Origin: CAYNHT01 sp964397485
GTDB lineage: Bacteria > Bacillota_I > Bacilli_A > RF39 > UBA660
Direction: 5' to 3'
DNA length: 64,000 nucleotides
NCBI GenBank assembly: GCA_964397485.1
Contig: CAYNHT010000001.1
Span: 124,001 to 188,000, forward strand
This document shows, piece by piece, positions 8,968 through 17,978 of this stretch. The translations under genes were made by a program, and so were the position numbers. Below the pieces are notes generated by a model that had not been told where the DNA came from, made no database searches, and saw only the letters and a program-made list of their open reading frames with translations. How positions within the stretch are numbered: the stretch's first letter is position 1; each line of letters opens with the position of its first letter.

Positions 8968-9591
8968 TGTAAAATTTAAATGTTTTGCATTTAGTTGTTC
9001 TTTCTCAATATTTTGATAAAACTCACGATCTAATTCTTTAACATCTTTAATAGCTAATAATTCAATCACATTAAAGCACTTTTCATATAAAGGAAATAAA
9101 TCGGGTATTCTTGAACCACTGTTTCTTATTAAAACACTTTTTTTATTTTTATCAGTAACCGATTTATGAAAAGTTAACATATAACCTCGATTTTCAAATC
9201 TTGTTAATCCAAGCCAAGTGCTATTTTCAATAGCATTATCTTCTGAAGGGTACAATAATTCTATCTTATCTCCACAAACGGTTCTAAATAAATAAAGTTT
9301 TTTAGCTGGTGCTTTATAATCAACAAACGAAAATTTGTTACGGTTTTCTTTAACCATATTATAATACTGAATATAAAGTTTATCTAGTGCCTCGCAAATA
9401 TCTGGATTATCTTTTCTTGAAATATCAAAATCTTTTACAAACCAGTTTTCTAAAGAATTAACTTTATCATATTCAGTAGTATCAAAACACACTAAAATAT
9501 TCTGCTCATTTTCCTTTTGAATGACTACTTTAGTTCTTTCATTCATATCAAAAAGGGCAACACCATTTGGTAATTTTCCTAATTTTATCAT
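8962..9591 (-). CDS. Uncharacterised cytosolic protein
   Basis: A 209-residue protein I do not recognise. No signal peptide or transmembrane segment is visible; it is mixed alpha/beta with several aromatic and charged stretches. The start at 9591 has a good ribosome site (GGGAGG, 9 bases upstream); a longer frame reaching 9627 lacks one. It lies on the opposite strand between the two-component system and the ABC transporter, and its upstream region includes the repeat at 9674-9690, so it might belong to the same circuit. That is inference only. Confidence 0.7.
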   Translation of the reverse strand: MIKLGKLPNGVALFDMNERTKVVIQKENEQNILVCFDTTEYDKVNSLENWFVKDFDISRKDNPDICEALDKLYIQYYNMVKENRNKFSFVDYKAPAKKLYLFRTVCGDKIELLYPSEDNAIENSTWLGLTRFENRGYMLTFHKSVTDKNKKSVLIRNSGSRIPDLFPLYEKCFNVIELLAIKDVKELDREFYQNIEKEQLNAKHLNFTK

Positions 9592-9673
9592 ATTCAAAAC
9601 CTCCCTTGCCAATATTATAGCACCCATTGTTAAATTTTACAATTAAATATTTTCATTTATTTATCAATATATC

Positions 9674-9705
9674 TTCACCATAATTACACATAAAAAAAAT
9701 AAAAT
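9674..9705 (+). promoter_or_regulatory. Promoter with 11-bp direct repeat matching the regulator's own promoter
   Basis: TTCAC at 9674 and TACAC at 9685 (period 11) are followed by TAAAAT at 9700-9705. Over 20 bases the repeat block matches the 6833 block at 15 positions. The distance from repeat start to -10 box is 26 here and 25 there. Confidence 0.55.
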
Positions 9706-9721
9706 TATTAGGAAAGGAAAA

Positions 9722-11188
9722 GTGATTGTTATGTATATTGTAAAAAATGCATATTTAAATATTATTAGAGGTAAGGGAAGAAACATTTTAATTGGAATTA
9801 TTATAACTGCCATCACTATTAGTGCTTGCGTTGCTTTAACCATTAATAAATCTGGTACTACATTAGTTGATAGTTATAGATATAGTAACCCTGTTGAAAT
9901 AAGTTTCACTTTAAATTCAATGAATTTTAGAGATGCAACGGAAGAAGAAAGGGCAAATTTTCAAACACTTGATATAGACCAAGTTAAATATTATGGTGAC
10001 TCTACTTATGTAAGTGATTATTACTATACTTTGGAAACAACTATTTCAATTGAAAATGTTGCAGCTGTCACATATGATGAAATAAATGGTAATACTAATC
10101 AAAGTGGTGGATTTGGTGGAAGACAAATTGGATCAATAGGAGATTTTAGACTTTCTGCATATTCAGATTCCGCTTATATAAATGATTTTGTTGAGGGAAT
10201 AAGAAAGATAATTGATGGCGTAATGATTGATAAAGATAGTACAGATAAAGTAATTGTTATTAGTGAAGAATTGGCTTTAGAAAACGGCCTAAAGATAGGA
10301 GATAAGGTTAATATTTATTCACCTAATAATGAAGAAGAAAAATATGAATTTGAAATTATAGGTATTTTTGAAGATAATAACGAGATACAAAGTAATGGAT
10401 TTATGAATATGAATGCCATGAATAGTAGTAATCAAATATTCACAAATATTAATAGTGTAGATGAACTCTTAGATGATACTACTAATACTAATGGAAATAT
10501 AATGAGAAATTCACAAGGACTTACTGCAAAATACTATCTGAATAATATTGATGATATTACTAATTTTGAACAAGAAGTAAGAAGTAAAGGATTGAACAAT
10601 TTGTATGCAATAACAACAAATGAGAGTGCTACTTTAGAAAAAATAAAACCAATTGAAAACTTAAGTAATTTTTCATTTAGCTTTCTTATAGTAATTTTAC
10701 TAGTTGGGGGATTAGTATTAGGAATTATCAATATGATAAACATTCGTGAACGAAAATATGAAATTGGTGTATTAAGAGCAATTGGTATGAGTAAAAAGAA
10801 AGTAGCGACCCAACTAATAACTGAAATATTTATTGTTGCAATAATATCACTCGCAATTGGTACAACAATAGGGACTATATTGTCGCAACCAGTTACAAAC
10901 CAAATGCTAAAACAAGAAATTACTAGTTATGAGGAAAAAATAAGTAACCAACAAAATAACTTTGGACCTGGTAACTTTAATCGTGCTGGTTTTGGAAGAG
11001 TTAATCCCGCATTTAATAGAAATAATCAACCAACAGATTATATCAGTTTATTAGAAGTCAATGTTGATATCATTACGATTATTCAATTGATGATTGTTAG
11101 TTTATTTTTAACGGTTATTAGTGGTTTAATATCAGTTATGTTTGTTAATAAATATGAGCCAAATAAAATATTACAAAATAGAGCGTAG
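9722..11188 (+). CDS. MacB/FtsX-type ABC transporter permease
   Basis: Permease of 488 residues with four transmembrane helices: one near residues 20-40, then, after a large extracytoplasmic domain (about 45-315), three more. The FtsX-like region includes the conserved coupling stretch RERKYEIGVLRAIGMS. Such proteins pair with an ATPase to move or sense substrates outside the membrane (LolC/MacB-like, antimicrobial resistance or lipoprotein handling). The last extracellular loop (about 395-440) is unusually rich in Asn, Gly and Phe, with no hydrophobic stretch. Start GTG 9722 is best placed after AGGAAAGGA; ATG 9731 is an alternative. Confidence 0.9.
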   Translation: MIVMYIVKNAYLNIIRGKGRNILIGIIITAITISACVALTINKSGTTLVDSYRYSNPVEISFTLNSMNFRDATEEERANFQTLDIDQVKYYGDSTYVSDYYYTLETTISIENVAAVTYDEINGNTNQSGGFGGRQIGSIGDFRLSAYSDSAYINDFVEGIRKIIDGVMIDKDSTDKVIVISEELALENGLKIGDKVNIYSPNNEEEKYEFEIIGIFEDNNEIQSNGFMNMNAMNSSNQIFTNINSVDELLDDTTNTNGNIMRNSQGLTAKYYLNNIDDITNFEQEVRSKGLNNLYAITTNESATLEKIKPIENLSNFSFSFLIVILLVGGLVLGIINMINIRERKYEIGVLRAIGMSKKKVATQLITEIFIVAIISLAIGTTIGTILSQPVTNQMLKQEITSYEEKISNQQNNFGPGNFNRAGFGRVNPAFNRNNQPTDYISLLEVNVDIITIIQLMIVSLFLTVISGLISVMFVNKYEPNKILQNRA

Positions 11189-11198
11189 GAGGAGAAAT

Positions 11199-11861
11199 AT
11201 GAGTATTATTAAAATTGATAATGTCAGTTTTAGTTACGACAATGAAAAATATGTCTTGAAAAACATTAATATGGACTTTGAAGCTGGAAAAGTATATGGG
11301 GTATTTGGTAAAAGTGGGGCTGGTAAAACAACACTTTTATCGCTTATTGCTGGATTAGAGGTCACTGATAAAGGTACAATTACGTACAAAGAAGCCGATT
11401 TAGCAAAAATAAATAGAGATAATTATAGATGTAATGAAATAGGCGTTATATTCCAAAGTTACAACTTATTACCACACTTAACAGCACTTGAAAACGTTAT
11501 ATTATCAATGGATATAAGTAATGTTAAAGTTAAAAACAGAGAACAAAAAGCATACCAATTATTAAATAAGGTGGGACTCGATAAAGCTAAAGCAAATAGA
11601 AAAATATTACATCTATCAGGCGGGGAACAGCAACGTGTTTCAATTGCAAGAGCCTTATCATATGATTCAGAGGTAATTTTAGCTGATGAACCATCTGGTA
11701 ATTTGGACAAAGAAACAGAAACAGAAATAATTGATCTTCTAATTGAACTTGCCCACAATGATAATAAATGTGTAATAATAGTATCCCATTCTAATAAAGT
11801 AAAAGAATCTGTCGATATCTTATATTACTTGGTAAATGGTAAGTTAGAAAATAATAAATGA
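11199..11861 (+). CDS. ABC transporter ATP-binding protein (MacB/LolD type)
   Basis: ATPase partner of the permease, 220 residues. Walker A GKSGAGKTT, Q-loop in IFQSYNLL, signature LSGGEQQR, Walker B VILADEPSGNLD and switch His in IVSHS are all intact. This LolD/MacB-like subfamily works with FtsX-type permeases. The start at 11199 follows TAGGAGGAG, which overlaps the permease stop; an in-frame upstream ATG at 11142 lies inside the permease gene and is rejected. It closes the operon opened at 9722. Confidence 0.95.
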   Translation: MSIIKIDNVSFSYDNEKYVLKNINMDFEAGKVYGVFGKSGAGKTTLLSLIAGLEVTDKGTITYKEADLAKINRDNYRCNEIGVIFQSYNLLPHLTALENVILSMDISNVKVKNREQKAYQLLNKVGLDKAKANRKILHLSGGEQQRVSIARALSYDSEVILADEPSGNLDKETETEIIDLLIELAHNDNKCVIIVSHSNKVKESVDILYYLVNGKLENNK

Positions 11862-11890
11862 AAGAATTAACTAATAATTCTTTTTTATTT
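11861..11890 (+). terminator. Intrinsic terminator of the ABC operon
   Basis: Perfect 9-bp stem AAAGAATTA / TAATTCTTT with loop ACTAA, followed by T6. The first base belongs to the stop codon of the ATPase gene. Confidence 0.85.
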
Positions 11891-11976
11891 ACAAAAACAT
11901 TACGTTCTATTTACAATGATATTAAACGATAAATTATTTATTTTTTTGTTAAAAACGGTATAATTAATGATATAAT
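11889..11976 (+). promoter_or_regulatory. Four-fold 11-bp repeat and promoter before the 12029 gene
   Basis: TTAC, TTAC, TTAC, TTAA begin at 11889, 11900, 11911 and 11922, exactly 11 bases apart. TATAAT boxes follow at 11959-11964 and 11971-11976, with TTGTTA at 11946-11951. The periodicity is that of tandem OmpR/PhoP-type boxes and resembles the repeats at 6833 and 9674, but the region is AT-rich and chance cannot be excluded. Confidence 0.35.
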
Positions 11977-12028
11977 AAGATTAGTAATCTACATTGATTA
12001 TATTAAAAAATAATGAAAGTGGTGGCCT

Positions 12029-12946
12029 ATGAAAAAGAGAAACGGATTAATATTTATTGTTTTATTAATAACCTTGATAGTTATAGCAGGTGGGATTTAC
12101 TTAATCCAAAATAACTATCTATTAAGTGGTAGCGAAAAGATAATTAAAGAGAATATTGTAAACGACGGTGATGGGTTATATTTAGATACAATAGCAACCG
12201 GACTAGATGAAGATTCACCATTTTCATCTAAATATTATTTTAAAGGTAAAAACCCTAATAACTTTATAGTTTTTGAAAACAGGTGTTGGCAAATTATCAA
12301 TATAGCTCAAAATAATTCAATCAAAATGGTGTACTATGGTAAACCTAGTAATAATGATTGTTCTACTACTACAGATGAACTAAGTGAAATAAATAATAAT
12401 GTATGGAATGATACAAATGAAAACGATTGGCAAACTTCCACAATAAAAGATCAACTTGAAAGTTGGGTTAACAGCAATAATATAGCTGATACAATATCTA
12501 TTGATTTTACTAGTGCAGACTCAAAAATTGAAGATGCAAATTGGTATATTGGGGGAGTGCGTTTCATTAGTCAAAGTTTAAGTACTGATATTGAACAAGA
12601 AAAAAACAACATAATATCAACCACCGTACAATCACCTGTATATTCTGGCAAACTAGGTTTAATTACAGCTAGTGATTACTTAAAAATCAGTTGTCAAATG
12701 GGTGCATATGATTCAACAGAGGTATGTAAAAATAACAATTTTCTTGTTAGAAATAATAGTTTTTGGACACTTACTGCTACTGCTAGTGGAAATTTAAATG
12801 CATGGGCTATTAAAAGTAACGGGCTATTAATCTCCGTTGAAACCCAAACACCAGGATATTTAATTTACCCTGTTATTTATTTAAATGGTGATATTAATAT
12901 TAGTGGCAAAGGAAGTATTAATAACCCCTATATTGTAATTGATTAG
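12029..12946 (+). CDS. Membrane-anchored extracellular protein of unknown function
   Basis: A 305-residue protein with a short basic N-terminus and one hydrophobic segment (about 8-28). It looks like an uncleaved signal anchor followed by an extracellular domain rich in Asn, Ser and Thr. Four cysteines (in NRCWQI, NNDCST, KISCQM and EVCKNN) could form disulfides. The C-terminal pattern (YPVIYLNGDI..GKGSINNPYIV) recurs in secreted Bacillota proteins of the DUF6273-like group, as far as I can judge. No catalytic motif is visible. It has its own promoter region and is followed closely by holA. Confidence 0.7.
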   Translation: MKKRNGLIFIVLLITLIVIAGGIYLIQNNYLLSGSEKIIKENIVNDGDGLYLDTIATGLDEDSPFSSKYYFKGKNPNNFIVFENRCWQIINIAQNNSIKMVYYGKPSNNDCSTTTDELSEINNNVWNDTNENDWQTSTIKDQLESWVNSNNIADTISIDFTSADSKIEDANWYIGGVRFISQSLSTDIEQEKNNIISTTVQSPVYSGKLGLITASDYLKISCQMGAYDSTEVCKNNNFLVRNNSFWTLTATASGNLNAWAIKSNGLLISVETQTPGYLIYPVIYLNGDINISGKGSINNPYIVID

Positions 12947-12960
12947 AAGGTAGTGATAAT

Positions 12961-13905
12961 GTGATATATTTACTATATGGTTTAGAAACTTTTTTAATCG
13001 AAAGAGAAGTAAAGAATATTTTAAAAGAAAAAAATATTAGTGATATAGATATTAATACTTATGATTTAAGTATTACTCTTATAGATAATATACTTGAAGA
13101 TGCAATGATGATATCTTTATTTGGCGACAACAAGGCAATTATTGTCTCCGATAGTTATATTTTTACAGGTGTATCAAAAAAAGGTGAAATAAACCATAAT
13201 TTAGATATGCTAGTATCATACTTAAAAGATCCTAATCCAAACACCCTTATTATTTTTATAGTTAATAGCGAAAAACTTGATGAAAGAAAAAAAATTGTTA
13301 AACTTATAAAAGAATCTGGTGTTGTAAAAGATTTTAATAAACCAAATAATATTAACAGTATTGTTAAAGAACTATTTGAAGATTATAATATTAGTAATGA
13401 AAACATTAATTTATTAATTGATAGAGTTGGTAAAAATTTAGGTATATTAGATCAAGAAATTTCAAAAATCAAAATTTATAAAGATACTGATAAGCAAATA
13501 AACGCAGATGATATTTTTAATTTAACATGTAAAACAATAGACACTGATTTATTTGAACTAATTGAACATATTGTTGCGAAAAATAAAGGTAGGGCAATTG
13601 AAATATATAAAGAGATGCTTAAACTCAATGAAGAACCAATTAAAATAATTGTTATACTAGCAAATCAAATCAGAATAATATATCAAACAAAGGAATTATA
13701 TAAAAAAGGTTATACCGAAAAAGATATAGCAAGCAATTTAAATATACACCCCTATCGCATCAGATTAGCCTTACAAAAGAGTAGGGAGTACGAGAGTAGT
13801 GCTTTACTGCAACATTTAAATGATCTTGCTGATTTGGATATAAATATAAAAAGCGGATTAATTGATAAAAATCTTGGATTAGAATTATTTATCTTAGGCT
13901 TATAA
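12961..13905 (+). CDS. holA: DNA polymerase III delta subunit
   Basis: Clamp-loader delta subunit (YqeN type), 314 residues. It opens the beta clamp during loading at the replication fork. The N-terminal AAA+-like fold starts IYLLYGLETFLIE, where the usual family motif is YLLYGxExFLI. There is no functional Walker A, as expected for delta. The C-terminal helical collar contains the family-typical stretch KIIVILANQIRIIYQ and the region around HPYRIRLA. Start is GTG 12961, 10 bases after AAGGT. The upstream gene ends 14 bases before, so they may be co-transcribed. Confidence 0.92.
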   Translation: MIYLLYGLETFLIEREVKNILKEKNISDIDINTYDLSITLIDNILEDAMMISLFGDNKAIIVSDSYIFTGVSKKGEINHNLDMLVSYLKDPNPNTLIIFIVNSEKLDERKKIVKLIKESGVVKDFNKPNNINSIVKELFEDYNISNENINLLIDRVGKNLGILDQEISKIKIYKDTDKQINADDIFNLTCKTIDTDLFELIEHIVAKNKGRAIEIYKEMLKLNEEPIKIIVILANQIRIIYQTKELYKKGYTEKDIASNLNIHPYRIRLALQKSREYESSALLQHLNDLADLDINIKSGLIDKNLGLELFILGL

Positions 13906-13930
13906 AAGAAGAACATCCTTCTTTTTTTAT
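13904..13930 (+). terminator. Intrinsic terminator after holA
   Basis: Perfect 8-bp stem AAAAGAAG / CTTCTTTT, loop AACATC, running into T7. Confidence 0.85.
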
Positions 13931-13948
13931 TATTTAAATTGCCTTTCA

Positions 13949-13978
13949 TTGACTTATTAACAATAATGTTGATATAAT
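13949..13978 (+). promoter_or_regulatory. Sigma-A-like promoter of the Ig-domain pseudopilin
   Basis: TTGACT at 13949-13954 and TATAAT at 13973-13978 with an 18-base spacer, then AAGGAG before the ATG at 14008. Confidence 0.8.
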
Positions 13979-14007
13979 TTTAAAAGATAAGATAAAGGAG
14001 TCAACAA

Positions 14008-15756
14008 ATGAAAAAAGGATTTACTTTAATAGAATTACTAGCAGTAATAGTGATATTAGCATTAGTGGCACTAATATCAGTACCTTTAGTATTAGGTGTA
14101 ATAAAAAAAGTTCAAATATCTTCTTATAAGGAAAGTTTAAGAAGTGTCTTTTCAGCCGCAGATTTATATATAGCAGGAAATGAATTTGAAGTCTTTCCAG
14201 ATGATGGAATAAATGTAATGGACGATAGAATCCAAATGAAAAATAAAAATTTTACAAGCGGTAAAATTTTAAAAAACGAAGATGGTATATTAGAATTAGA
14301 TAAAGTGAGTAACGGAAAATATTGTGCAGGTGGAACATATAAAGAAATTATAATAATAGAAGGAAGTTGTGATCAGTTAGATACAACCCCACCTATATTA
14401 TCAATAACATCAAATCTAGTAACAAGTAGTTCAATTACTATCTTAGCTACTGCTGAAGATTTAGAAAGCGGAATAAATGGATATCAATTTAGTAAGGATG
14501 ATGGAGTAACTTGGACACCAAAACAAATTAGTAATGTATATAATTTTACAGGACTAACAAATAATACAAATTACACGTTTAAAGTAAAAGTATATAACAA
14601 CAATGAATTATCAACTGTATCAGAACAGTTAGTAGTAAGAACAAGTGATATTCCATTACCAACTTACAGCATAACCCCGGATGGATGGACCGATGCTGCA
14701 ACCGTAACAATTTACTACCCAATTAGATTACCAAATTATGTTTATGAGTATAGTCTAGATAATGCTTTAACTTGGGAAGAAGTGCATGCCCCAAATGCCA
14801 CAAAAGAATTAGTTTTTACAGATAACGGTAGTGTAATCGCAAGAATTACAGATGGAACTAATGTAGTTAGTGGCACGACATATCATGTGATGAATATTGA
14901 CACAATACCCCCAATCATTACGCTAAATGGAAGTTCTAATTTAACAATAGAACTAGGCTCTAATTATAATGAACTTGGTGCATTTACTGATGATGGAAGT
15001 TCTATTGAAATAACAGGTTCAGTAGACACACACACACCAGGAAGTTATGTAATAAGATATAATTCAACAGACCAATTTGGCAATATAGGGCAAGAAGTAA
15101 CAAGAGAAGTTATTGTAAATGATTATTTGAAAACATATATGGAAAATAATTATATAAATCCAGCTATTGCAGCATATACCGGTTCAACAGAAAAAACAAT
15201 AAATAGTTTAATAGGTAAGGATGTTATTGATCCGATCACGAAAAAAATTTGTCAAAAAGCAGTTATTAATGGTAGTGGTGTAGCTGAAATCGTTTGTGAT
15301 TCTTATCTTACTATAAACTCACTAAATTTAGTTCTTAATTATGATAACTATTACGCTCATCGAGTTACTGATTATACTATTACAAATGGTATTCATACAT
15401 TTATAACGACTAGTGATGTATCGTCTGCTAATTTTGCCTATTTTCCATCAAATTCATGTATAACTAGTGATACAGATTTGTACTACTATTATACTGAGGT
15501 AAAAGGAGAAGGGTATATCAATATAAAAATTGGTAACACATTCGGACCAAATATAACTGATACAAACAACCAGTTTGTTACTCTTACTCAAAGATCGACA
15601 AAAAGTAATCAAAGTATTTTCTCATTATATTTTAGAACTCCAAACACAACATACAGTTTTAAAAATACCTTTGGATTTAATATTACACAGTTGTATGGAA
15701 ATGGTAATGAGCCAACAATAGAGCAGTTAGATAATATAATTAGACGTAGCATTTAA
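14008..15756 (+). CDS. Large pseudopilin with Ig/FN3-like extracellular domains
   Basis: A 582-residue prepilin. It begins MKKGFTLIELLAV, with the prepilin-peptidase site between Gly and Phe and the conserved Glu5 of the mature form, then a hydrophobic helix to about residue 31. A chassis of about 120 residues ends with NGKYC and a second Cys (106 and 121) and closely resembles that of the propeller pilin at 60168. Next come an FN3/Ig-like domain (about 127-215), a second beta module (about 215-295), and a DUF5011-like Ig domain (about 298-372). The C-terminal beta-rich region of 200 residues is unknown. It is probably displayed on a pilus-like filament or anchored in the envelope as an adhesin. 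It stands alone between a promoter and a terminator. Confidence 0.85.
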   Translation: MKKGFTLIELLAVIVILALVALISVPLVLGVIKKVQISSYKESLRSVFSAADLYIAGNEFEVFPDDGINVMDDRIQMKNKNFTSGKILKNEDGILELDKVSNGKYCAGGTYKEIIIIEGSCDQLDTTPPILSITSNLVTSSSITILATAEDLESGINGYQFSKDDGVTWTPKQISNVYNFTGLTNNTNYTFKVKVYNNNELSTVSEQLVVRTSDIPLPTYSITPDGWTDAATVTIYYPIRLPNYVYEYSLDNALTWEEVHAPNATKELVFTDNGSVIARITDGTNVVSGTTYHVMNIDTIPPIITLNGSSNLTIELGSNYNELGAFTDDGSSIEITGSVDTHTPGSYVIRYNSTDQFGNIGQEVTREVIVNDYLKTYMENNYINPAIAAYTGSTEKTINSLIGKDVIDPITKKICQKAVINGSGVAEIVCDSYLTINSLNLVLNYDNYYAHRVTDYTITNGIHTFITTSDVSSANFAYFPSNSCITSDTDLYYYYTEVKGEGYINIKIGNTFGPNITDTNNQFVTLTQRSTKSNQSIFSLYFRTPNTTYSFKNTFGFNITQLYGNGNEPTIEQLDNIIRRSI

Positions 15757-15783
15757 AAAAGTAGTTATTAACTACTTTTTTTT
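15755..15783. terminator. Bidirectional terminator
   Basis: 12-bp stem AAAAAAGTAGTT / AACTACTTTTTT with loop ATT. It overlaps the 3' end of rarA on the other strand and serves both convergent genes. Confidence 0.85.
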
Positions 15784-16979
15784 AGGTTATCATAAACACT
15801 TTTTAAACTTGTTTCAAATTTACTAGTTGTCTTTGGACTATAATATTGCCTATTTTTTAATTTGTCCGGCATATATTGCTGCTTAACATATCCATTTGGA
15901 TAGTTGTGTGGATATAGATACTCCTTAGAGCTGGTTTTGATATTAGAAGGTACATTTCCTGTATTTCCACTTCGGATATCATTTAAAGCGGCATCTAGGG
16001 CTAAATATGCACTGTTTGATTTTGGAGATAAAGCAAGTTCAATTACAACTACACTTAAAGGTATTCTAGCCTCTGGTAATCCCAATCTCTCACATGCATT
16101 AATGGCTGCATCAACTTTAGGTCCCATAGAGGGGTTCGCTAAACCTATATCTTCATAGGCAATAACAGTCATTCTTCTATATATAATATCCAAATCCTCA
16201 ACTTCAATTAATCTAGCTAAATAATGTAATGCAGCATTAACATCACTGCCTCTAATTGATTTTTGAAAAGCACTTATTACATCATAATGACCATCTTCAT
16301 TTTTATCATGAAAAAAGGCAGGTTTACTATTAATATTCTTCAAAACTTCTAAATTAATGTTAAAATCATTAGTAGAATAATAAGCCATTTCTAAAATATT
16401 GTACGCATATCTTAAATCACCACCTGATAATTTAGCAATATAACTTATACTTTCATCATCAATTTTTATATCCGGTAGTTCATTACTTTTAATAGCTTTA
16501 TTAACAGCTTCTACTATATCCTCTTCATTAAGTTCTTTAAGTTCAAAAATCTGACAACGACTTCGGATAGCAGGATTAATTTTGTGATATGGATTAGATG
16601 TAGTCATTCCTATTAAAGTAATTAATCCACTTTCTAAATAGGGTAGCAGTAAATCTTGCTTATCTTTATTTAATCTATGAATTTCATCCATTATAACAAC
16701 CATACCATTATACATTTTAGCTTCTTCTACAACAATATCAAAGTCTTTTTTGTTATTAATAACTGCATTTAACAAACGATACCTTAAACTAAGTTGATTT
16801 ACAATAGAAACAGCTATACTTGTCTTACCAATTCCAGGCTTTCCATATAAAATCATTGAAAAAAGACGATTATTTTTAACTAGATTACTAATAATTTTAT
16901 TATCTCCAATTAAATGTTTTTGGCCAATAATATCTTCAATACATTTAGGTCTTAATTTAATTGCTAATGGTTCATTCAT
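15768..16979 (-). CDS. rarA: Replication-associated recombination protein A (AAA+ ATPase)
   Basis: RarA/MgsA clamp-loader-like ATPase, 403 residues, acting at stalled replication forks. N-terminal AAA+ core: Walker A YGKPGIGKTS, Walker B VVIMDEIHR, sensor 1 MTTSNP, arginine finger region RSRCQIFEL. The C-terminal helical tetramerisation part includes DVISAFQKSIRGSD and DALYYLARL-like stretches (here AALHYLARL). I chose ATG 16979 with AGGTGAT upstream rather than a GTG three codons earlier. In B. subtilis rarA follows tcdA; here it has moved next to xerD. Confidence 0.95.
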   Translation of the reverse strand: MNEPLAIKLRPKCIEDIIGQKHLIGDNKIISNLVKNNRLFSMILYGKPGIGKTSIAVSIVNQLSLRYRLLNAVINNKKDFDIVVEEAKMYNGMVVIMDEIHRLNKDKQDLLLPYLESGLITLIGMTTSNPYHKINPAIRSRCQIFELKELNEEDIVEAVNKAIKSNELPDIKIDDESISYIAKLSGGDLRYAYNILEMAYYSTNDFNINLEVLKNINSKPAFFHDKNEDGHYDVISAFQKSIRGSDVNAALHYLARLIEVEDLDIIYRRMTVIAYEDIGLANPSMGPKVDAAINACERLGLPEARIPLSVVVIELALSPKSNSAYLALDAALNDIRSGNTGNVPSNIKTSSKEYLYPHNYPNGYVKQQYMPDKLKNRQYYSPKTTSKFETSLKSVYDNLKKSS

Positions 16980-17058
16980 ATTTATCACCTGTTATTATTT
17001 TACCAAATATTATAGCAAATTAATAGTATTTTTGGTATAATTATAATAGGTGGATAAG

Positions 17059-17952
17059 ATGAGAGAGTTCAAGGATAAAATAAATGAATTTTTAAATTAT
17101 TTATTAATTGACAAAAAATATAGTAGTAATACTATTGAATCATATGAAAAAGACCTAGATAGATTCTATTTTTTTTGTAGTAATAAAAACATAACAATTA
17201 ATGCTATAAGAAAAGAAACTATTGATGATTATTTAAAGTCCTTAAGAACCGAAAAATTAAATGATAAAAGTGTATCAAGACATATATCTTGTCTACGAAG
17301 CTTCTATAAATACATGATAATGGAAAAAGATATTACTTATAATCCAATGGAATTTATTGAAATGCCAAAAATTAGAAAAAGTTTGCCAAAAATTTTATCA
17401 AAGGAAGAAATAGAGTCACTTTTAGATATAAATTTGAAGGATAATTTTAGTTTTAGAAATAAAGCTATGCTTGAACTAATGTATGCATCCGGACTAAGAG
17501 TGACTGAATTGATTAATCTTAAAGTTCAGGATATTGATATCAAAATGGCATTAGTAAGAACAATGGGGAAGGGTAACAAAGAAAGAATTATCCCAATAGG
17601 GGATTACGCTTTATCAGCCTTGAGTGAATATTTGACCTATTATAGGGAAAGCCTATTAAAAAAAGAATATAATGATTATATTTTTTTAAATAATCATGGC
17701 AAAAAAATGACAAGGCAAGGTTTCTTTAAGATTGTTAAAAAAATGGCACGAGAAAAAAATATTAAAACTGATTTTTCTCCGCATACCTTAAGGCATTCAT
17801 TTGCTACACATCTATTAGATTATGGGGCTGATTTAAGAAGCATTCAAGAATTACTAGGTCATTCAAATATATCTACTACTCAAATATATACACATGTATC
17901 AACAGAGAAGTTAAAAGAAAATTATAAAAATTTTCATCCGCATGGAAAGTAG
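17059..17952 (+). CDS. xerD: Tyrosine site-specific recombinase, XerC/XerD type
   Basis: A 297-residue recombinase of the normal Xer length. It resolves chromosome dimers at the dif site. The N-terminal SAM-like core-binding domain covers about 5-85. The catalytic domain has the first Arg (ASGLRVTEL), Lys in the beta hairpin (GKGNKER), HxxR (HTLRHSFATHLL), His (LGHSNISTT) and the nucleophile Tyr (QIYTHV). ATG 17059 follows AGGTGG by 5 bases; an upstream GTG at 17050 overlaps that site. XerC and XerD cannot be separated with certainty by eye. No mobile element is visible around it, which favours a housekeeping role. Confidence 0.88.
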   Translation: MREFKDKINEFLNYLLIDKKYSSNTIESYEKDLDRFYFFCSNKNITINAIRKETIDDYLKSLRTEKLNDKSVSRHISCLRSFYKYMIMEKDITYNPMEFIEMPKIRKSLPKILSKEEIESLLDINLKDNFSFRNKAMLELMYASGLRVTELINLKVQDIDIKMALVRTMGKGNKERIIPIGDYALSALSEYLTYYRESLLKKEYNDYIFLNNHGKKMTRQGFFKIVKKMAREKNIKTDFSPHTLRHSFATHLLDYGADLRSIQELLGHSNISTTQIYTHVSTEKLKENYKNFHPHGK

Positions 17953-17978
17953 ATATAATTTAAAATAAGGAGGAATAT

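Noticed and set aside
17059..17952. Xer-like recombinase as a mark of an integrated element
   Set aside because: No direct repeats, tRNA, phage genes or composition change were seen around it; it looks like the housekeeping enzyme.
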